A model generated the notes under the pieces. That model saw only the letters and a list, made by a program, of their open reading frames with translations, searched no databases and had not been told where the DNA came from. A program made the position numbers and the translations under genes. This document shows positions 12,926 to 17,193 of a stretch of 17,193 nt of DNA, in pieces (the stretch's first letter is position 1; every line of letters starts with the position of its first letter). This DNA is from Chloroflexota bacterium (lineage in GTDB: Bacteria > Chloroflexota > Limnocylindria > Limnocylindrales > CSP1-4): contig JADGQG010000015.1 in assembly GCA_017882025.1 (NCBI GenBank), forward strand, positions 1 to 17,193, written 5' to 3'.

Positions 12926-15151
12926 GTGGATCCCAGCTCGCTTCAGCTCATCATCCTGCCGGCCGGGCTCATCGCCGTGGCCTTCGCGATCTTCCTCGCC
13001 CGGGACGTGCTGCGGCGCGATACCGGCACGAAGGAGATGGAGGACGTCGCGGCGACCATCTTCGAGGGGGCGGTCGCGTTCATCCGGCGCCAGTACTCGA
13101 CGATCGCGATCCTCGCGCTCGTCGGTGCCGTCGGGATCGCGGTCCTCATCTCCGCGTTCGAGACGGCGGACGTCGCCGACACGAGCATCTTCGGGCCCCA
13201 GCTCGGCATCCGGACGGGGATCGCGTTCCTCGTCGGTGCGGCATGCTCGATGGCCTCCGGCATCATCGGCATGTTCATCAGCGTGAAGGCGAACGTCCGG
13301 ACCGCCGCGGCGGCTCGGCGCAGCCTCGTGGAGGCGGTCCAGGTCGCGATGCGTGGCGGCGCCGTCTCCGGCTTCCTCGTCGTCGCCCTGTCGCTCCTGG
13401 GCGTCTACCTCATGTTCGTCGCCTTCGGTGGCCTCAACGCCGAGACGGTCAAGGAGGCGCCCTTCCTCATCGTCGGCTACGGGTTCGGCGCCAGCTTCGT
13501 CGCGCTCTTCGCTCAGCTCGGCGGTGGGATCTACACGAAGGCTGCCGATGTCGGCTCGGACCTCGTCGGCAAGGTTGAGAAGGGCATCCCCGAGGACGAC
13601 CCTCGCAACGCCGGTGTCATCGCCGACCTCGTCGGCGACAACGTGGGTGACTGCGCAGGCCGTGGCGCCGACCTCTTCGAGTCCACCGCCGCCGAGAACA
13701 TCGGCGCGATGATCCTTGGCGTCGGCGTCTACTTCGTCGCTCAGAAGGCGGGCTGGCCGCATCCCGAAGCCTGGATCTTCTTCCCGCTGGTCGTGCGCTC
13801 CTTCGGGCTTCTCTCCACGATCATCGCGATGTACTTCGTCCGCGGCCGCGAGGACGAGAACCCGATGAACATCCTCAATCGTGGCTACTGGGTCACGACG
13901 ATCCTGTCGGTCATCTCGCTCGCCTTCGTCACGAACGTGATGATGCAGACCGGCACCCAGACCGGCGCCAACGGCATCCCGCCCTGGATCTGGTTCTTCG
14001 GGGCAGGGGTCGTCGGCCTTGCCACCAGCGTCGCCTTCGTGTACATCACGCAGTACTACACGGCCGGGACGTTCCGGCCGGTGAAGGAGATCGCCGAGGC
14101 CAGCAAGACCGGCCCGGCCACGAACATCATCATCGGCACCGCGGTCGGCTACGAGACGACGTTCGTGACCGCGATCACGATCGGCATCGCGCTCTTCGCC
14201 AGCCACTGGCTCGGCACCCAGGCCGGCCTGACCGACGCCTCGGGTCGCAACGTCGGCGGCATCTTCGGGACCGCGGTGGCGACGATGGGCATGCTCATGA
14301 CCACCGCCTACATCCTGGCCATGGACACGTTCGGCCCGATCACGGACAACGCCGGCGGTATCGCCGAGTTCAGCGGAGCCGAGGCGCACGCCCGGGAGAT
14401 CACCGACCGCCTCGACGCGGTGGGCAACACGACGAAGGCGCTCACGAAGGGGTACGCGATCGCGTCCGCCTCGCTGGCCGCCTTCCTCCTGTTCAACGCC
14501 TACATCGACAAGGTCAACCTGATCCTGGGCCGCCAGATCGCTGCGGGCAAGCCGGGCGTCACGCTGATGACGTCGGTGAACCTCGAGAACGTCAACGTGT
14601 TCATCGCGGCGCTCATCGCCTCGATGCTCGTCTACTTCTTCAGCTCGCTGGCCATCCGGGCGGTGGGCAAGACGGCCGGCGCGATCATCTTCGAAGTTCG
14701 GCGGCAGTTCCGGGAGATGCCCGGGATCATGACCTACGAGCAGAAGCCCGACTACGCGCGCGTCGTGGACATCACGACCCGGGCCGCGCTCCGCGAGATG
14801 GTCGCGCCCGGCCTCGTCGCGGTCGCCACTCCGATCGCCGTCGGCCTGCTCCTCGGCTACGAGGCGGTCGCCGGCATGCTCATGGTCGGCACGATCGCGG
14901 GCGTCCTCCTCGCCACGGTCCTCAACAACGGCGGCGGCGCGTGGGACAACGCGAAGAAGTACATCGAGTCGGGCCACCTCAAGGACGACGAAGGGAACGT
15001 CCTGGGCAAGGGCTCCGACGCGCACGCGGCGGCCGTCGTCGGCGACACGGTGGGTGACCCGTTCAAGGACACCGCCGGGCCTTCGCTGCACGTGCTCGTG
15101 AAGTTGCTGGCTACCATCACGCTGGTCCTCGCCCCACTCTTCATCCGCTAG
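12926..15151 (+). CDS. hppA: Membrane proton-translocating pyrophosphatase, potassium-independent type
   Basis: HppA hydrolyses pyrophosphate and exports protons, building a membrane gradient. The 741-residue protein has about 16 hydrophobic helices. The catalytic loop DVGSDLVGKVEKG (208-220), IPEDDPRNAGVIADLVGDNVGDCAG (221-245) and GADLFES are complete. The late conserved stretches NNGGGAWDNAKKYIE and GDTVGDPFKDTAGPS near the C-terminus are also present. In GNTTKALTKG the residue after GNTT is K504. Potassium-independent enzymes have lysine there and potassium-dependent ones have alanine, so this is predicted to be the potassium-independent H+-pumping class. The start is a GTG. The gene is preceded by the best promoter in the window with an operator-like dyad, and followed after 51 bases by uppP. 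Confidence 0.97.
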   Translation: MDPSSLQLIILPAGLIAVAFAIFLARDVLRRDTGTKEMEDVAATIFEGAVAFIRRQYSTIAILALVGAVGIAVLISAFETADVADTSIFGPQLGIRTGIAFLVGAACSMASGIIGMFISVKANVRTAAAARRSLVEAVQVAMRGGAVSGFLVVALSLLGVYLMFVAFGGLNAETVKEAPFLIVGYGFGASFVALFAQLGGGIYTKAADVGSDLVGKVEKGIPEDDPRNAGVIADLVGDNVGDCAGRGADLFESTAAENIGAMILGVGVYFVAQKAGWPHPEAWIFFPLVVRSFGLLSTIIAMYFVRGREDENPMNILNRGYWVTTILSVISLAFVTNVMMQTGTQTGANGIPPWIWFFGAGVVGLATSVAFVYITQYYTAGTFRPVKEIAEASKTGPATNIIIGTAVGYETTFVTAITIGIALFASHWLGTQAGLTDASGRNVGGIFGTAVATMGMLMTTAYILAMDTFGPITDNAGGIAEFSGAEAHAREITDRLDAVGNTTKALTKGYAIASASLAAFLLFNAYIDKVNLILGRQIAAGKPGVTLMTSVNLENVNVFIAALIASMLVYFFSSLAIRAVGKTAGAIIFEVRRQFREMPGIMTYEQKPDYARVVDITTRAALREMVAPGLVAVATPIAVGLLLGYEAVAGMLMVGTIAGVLLATVLNNGGGAWDNAKKYIESGHLKDDEGNVLGKGSDAHAAAVVGDTVGDPFKDTAGPSLHVLVKLLATITLVLAPLFIR

Positions 15152-15164
15152 CTCGGAGGCGTTC

Positions 15165-15192
15165 GGCGGGCGGCATTCACGGCCGACCCGCC
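15165..15192 (+). terminator. Bulged 10-bp hairpin between hppA and uppP
   Basis: GGCGGGCGGC at 15165-15174 pairs with GCCG (15182-15185) and CCCGCC (15187-15192), with one bulged A and a 7-base loop. It begins 13 bases after the hppA stop and ends 10 bases before the uppP ATG. No T tract follows, so it may only attenuate read-through into uppP or protect the hppA mRNA end. Confidence 0.4.
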
Positions 15193-15202
15193 TCAACGTT
15201 CC

Positions 15203-16030
15203 ATGGATATCGCCTTCCAGGCACTCGTGATCGGGATCGTCCAGGGGCTCACGGAGTTCCTGCCGATCTCCTCGTCCGGGCACCTCATCCTGGTCCCGTA
15301 CCTGCTGGGCTGGACGGACCCATTCATCAACTCTTTGGCGTTCTCGGTGATGCTCCACATGGGGACGCTCGTCGCGCTGCTCGCCTACTTCTGGCGCGAT
15401 TGGGCGCGTCTCGTGCCGGCCGGGCTCGCAGCCGTCCGGGACCGCTCGCTTCGGGGTGACCCGGACCGACGGCTGGCCTGGCTGATCGCGGCGACGCTCC
15501 CGCCGGCCGTCGTGCTCGGCGTGCTGCTGAGCGACTTCTTCGAAGCGAAGGTACGCCAGCCCGTCCTCGTCGCCGTGATGCTCGTGGTCGGTGCAGCCAT
15601 CCTCTGGCTGGCCGATCGGCTTGGCCGGAAGGCGGACGGGATCGAGCGGCTGGGCTTCCAGGGCGCCATCGCGATCGGCTGCGCCCAGGCGCTTGCGCTC
15701 GTGCCCGGGATCAGCCGGTCCGGGATCAGCATCAGCGCCGGCCTGGGCCTCGGGTTGACCCGCGAGGCGGCAACCCGGTTCAGCTTCCTGATGGCCACGC
15801 CCGTGATCGCGGGCGCCGGGCTCTTCGAGCTCAAGAAGCTGCTGGCCGGCGAGGTTGCCGCCGACGTCAATGTCGGGGCAATCGCCATCGGCTTCGTGGC
15901 GGCCGTGGTCTCGGGCCTGGCCGCCATTCACGTCCTGCTCCGGTACGTCCGGCACCACCCGATGACCGTGTTCGTCGCGTATCGGCTCCTCCTCGCGGCG
16001 CTCGTCATCATCGTCTTCCTCGCGGCCTGA
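15203..16030 (+). CDS. uppP: Undecaprenyl-diphosphatase (BacA/UppP family)
   Basis: UppP dephosphorylates undecaprenyl diphosphate to the monophosphate carrier lipid used for peptidoglycan and other surface polymers, and its overexpression can confer bacitracin resistance. The 275-residue integral membrane protein is of usual length and has both family motifs. These are GLTEFLPISSSGHL at 15-28, with the catalytic glutamate E18 and the serine cluster 23-25, and VPGISRSG at 167-174, with the essential arginine R172. The start is the ATG at 15203, placing the first motif at the usual distance. The ribosome binding site is weak. It follows hppA by 51 bases with a hairpin between, and argR follows 21 bases later, so the three may be partly co-transcribed. 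Confidence 0.97.
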   Translation: MDIAFQALVIGIVQGLTEFLPISSSGHLILVPYLLGWTDPFINSLAFSVMLHMGTLVALLAYFWRDWARLVPAGLAAVRDRSLRGDPDRRLAWLIAATLPPAVVLGVLLSDFFEAKVRQPVLVAVMLVVGAAILWLADRLGRKADGIERLGFQGAIAIGCAQALALVPGISRSGISISAGLGLGLTREAATRFSFLMATPVIAGAGLFELKKLLAGEVAADVNVGAIAIGFVAAVVSGLAAIHVLLRYVRHHPMTVFVAYRLLLAALVIIVFLAA

Positions 16031-16051
16031 CGCGACCCCTCGGGGCGCACC

Positions 16052-16519
16052 GTGGAGGTCATGAAGCAGCTCCGCCAGCGGGCGATCCGCGACCTCGTGG
16101 AGCAGCGCCCGATCCGGACCCAGCAGGAGCTGGCTGCGGCGCTCCGAGATCGCGGCTTCCGGGCCACCCAGGCCACGATCAGCCGCGACATCGCCGAGCT
16201 GGAGCTGGTCAAGGTTGGCCGCGAGGGCGTGGCTGTCTACGCACTGCCTGCCCGCCTGGCGGAGCCCGATCCGACCGGCGAGGAACGGCTCAGGCGCCTG
16301 TTCCGTGACATCCCGGTGGAGTTCCGCGAAGCCGGTCCCATTCTCGTCCTCGTCACGCTGCCCGGGTCGGCGCACGCGATCGCGGCCGCGCTCGACCGCG
16401 CCCGCTGGCCGGAAGCAGTCGGCACGATCGCCGGCGACGACACACTCTTCATTGCGTGCGCAGACCGGCGCGCCCTCGCGCGGCTCCGCGGCCGGCTTGA
16501 GCGCCTGGCGGCGGGATAG
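16052..16519 (+). CDS. argR: Arginine repressor family regulator
   Basis: ArgR/AhrC proteins are hexameric regulators that sense arginine and control arginine synthesis and breakdown. The 155-residue protein has the standard two domains. The first is an N-terminal winged helix with TQQELAAALRDRGF (23-36) and the recognition motif TQATISRDI (39-47). The second is a C-terminal oligomerisation and arginine-binding domain with GTIAGDDTLFIAC (124-136), including the conserved aspartate pair D129-D130. I use the GTG at 16052. An ATG three codons later (16061) is possible, but the only GGAGG lies too close to it. No arginine pathway gene is visible nearby, so its local target is unclear. The residues needed for DNA and arginine binding appear intact. 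Confidence 0.92.
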   Translation: MEVMKQLRQRAIRDLVEQRPIRTQQELAAALRDRGFRATQATISRDIAELELVKVGREGVAVYALPARLAEPDPTGEERLRRLFRDIPVEFREAGPILVLVTLPGSAHAIAAALDRARWPEAVGTIAGDDTLFIACADRRALARLRGRLERLAAG

Positions 16520-16524
16520 CCGCG

Positions 16525-16752
16525 TTGTCTGAGCGCCCACCTTCGGCGGGGACGGGCGGCCCGCACACGCTCCACATGCTCCCGTCCGACCGCTGGGCCG
16601 CGTGGCGCGACGGGCCGGTCGGCGCCCGCTACGAGCCAGAGGGGTTCGCGGCCGACGGTTTCGTCCATTGCACGGACGGCGCCGAGCCGATGGGGGCGGA
16701 CGTACCGCCACGAGGTCGTACCATAGGTGGTCCCGCCGCCAGCAGGCGATGA
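16525..16752 (+). pseudogene. Truncated DUF952 family gene
   Basis: The frame starting at a TTG (16525) reads HTLHMLPSDRWAAWRDG (14-30), then RYEPEGFAADGFVHCT (35-50). This matches the first half of DUF952 proteins, whose hallmark is xYHIxxxxxW...Y.P.S....GFIHCS. After GAEPM the reading frame goes on for only about 20 residues of unrelated low-complexity sequence (GADVPPRGRTIGG...) and stops. The second half of the domain, including the usual PHxYGPL segment, is missing from all nearby sequence before larA begins. This looks like a 3'-truncated remnant left by a deletion. It lies five bases after argR. Whether a short peptide is made is unknown. Confidence 0.6.
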
Positions 16753-16772
16753 CCGAATAGAGGGAGGCGGTG

Positions 16773-17193
16773 GTGCGAGTGCCACTCCGGTATGGCGCCG
16801 GCAGCGTGACCGTTGAGCTGCCGGCTGACCGGACCGTGGTCGTCGAGCCAGTCCATTGGCCGGCCGCCTCCGATCCCCGCAGTCTCCTCCGCGAGGCGCT
16901 TCGGCGCCCGGTCACGGGTCCGCCATTGCGAGATCTGGCTCACCGTGGCCAGCGGGTTGCGGTCTCCGTCTGCGATATCACCCGGCCCCAGCCGAGGCGG
17001 CTGATGGTCGAAGCGCTCCTCGACGAGCTTGACGGGCTCATCCGGCCCGAGGATGTCACGGTCTTGGTCGCCACCGGGACACATCGGGCGAACACGCCCT
17101 TTGAGCTGGAAACGATGCTGGGCCCCGAGATCCTGGTCGCTTGCCGGACCATCAATCATGTGGCCCGCGACGGGGCGACGTTGGCCGACCTCG
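16773..17193 (+). CDS. larA: LarA-type nickel-dependent lactate racemase, N-terminal part (runs off the right edge)
   Basis: The open frame from GTG 16773 continues through the window end (140 codons visible). It belongs to the LarA/DUF2088 family, which uses a nickel-pincer cofactor (from LarB, LarC and LarE) to racemise lactate or related 2-hydroxy acids. The N-terminal domain shows SVCDITRPQPRRLM (65-78), with D68 and R71. VLVATGTHRANT (97-108) follows with H104, then the ELxxMLGxE segment. These correspond to D72, R75 and H108 of the Lactobacillus plantarum enzyme by spacing. AGGGAGG (16761-16767) lies at a good distance from the GTG. GTG triplets at 16770 and 16779 are alternatives. Substrate within the family cannot be fixed from this fragment. 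Confidence 0.88.
   Translation, partial: MRVPLRYGAGSVTVELPADRTVVVEPVHWPAASDPRSLLREALRRPVTGPPLRDLAHRGQRVAVSVCDITRPQPRRLMVEALLDELDGLIRPEDVTVLVATGTHRANTPFELETMLGPEILVACRTINHVARDGATLADL

Noticed and set aside
12494..16915. A 1473-codon open frame on the minus strand
   Set aside because: It lies antisense to DUF2891, hppA, uppP and argR, all of which have clear family motifs. Its translation is highly charged and low in complexity, as expected from reading the opposite strand of GC-biased codons.
1..17193. CRISPR array, tRNA/rRNA genes, insertion sequences or a prophage/defence island
   Set aside because: No regularly spaced repeats, no cloverleaf or rRNA sequence, and no transposase, integrase or known defence motif was seen on reading the sequence. 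A covariance or profile search was not possible here.

Overview
The window is about 17.2 kb of very GC-rich DNA, densely coded on both strands, with no RNA gene, insertion sequence, integrase or CRISPR array that I can see. The gene content is chromosomal. The high GC, frequent GTG starts, 4-base gene overlaps, a few genes that look leaderless, and the mix of a BMP-type nucleoside transporter, a potassium-independent proton-pumping pyrophosphatase and unpaired antiporter-like membrane proteins would fit a soil or freshwater Chloroflexota of the Limnocylindria/Ellin6529 type. That placement is an inference from style, not proven by a marker gene.

Layout. 1-131 (-): 5' end of a type III pantothenate kinase gene (coaX), running off the left edge. 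352-783 (+): a 143-residue protein of unknown family. 804-5883 (-): a complete four-gene ABC importer operon of the BMP/nucleoside type, in the order lipoprotein, double ATPase, permease, permease. A perfect 15-bp hairpin lies between the lipoprotein and ATPase genes. 6076-8758 (+): a tightly overlapped operon of an M16 zinc peptidase, a lysine-free helical-repeat-like protein and nucleoside diphosphate kinase (ndk). 8759-11552 (-): signal peptidase I (lepB) followed by two membrane proteins related to the HyfE/NuoK and NuoN/HyfF subunits of complex I-like machines. 11623-12678 (+): a DUF2891 protein. 12926-16519 (+): pyrophosphatase hppA, undecaprenyl-diphosphatase uppP and arginine-type repressor argR. 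16525-16752 (+): a truncated DUF952 gene. 16773-17193 (+): the 5' part of a LarA-type nickel lactate racemase gene, running off the right edge.

How the genes fit together. The importer operon brings in nucleosides or a related solute, and ndk handles nucleotides on the other side of the same divergent promoter region. This is a plausible but unproven metabolic link. hppA and uppP are adjacent membrane phosphohydrolases, one conserving pyrophosphate energy and one recycling the cell-wall lipid carrier.

The most unusual item is the lepB-linked membrane pair. The larger, NuoN-like protein (518 residues) contains no lysine at all, so it cannot carry the lysines that antiporter-like subunits use to move protons. 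The smaller partner has also lost the family's membrane glutamate. This looks like a non-canonical, possibly non-pumping derivative of the complex I antiporter module. The second notable item is an 8-bp perfect inverted repeat placed directly against the -35 box of the hppA promoter, which looks like a regulator binding site.
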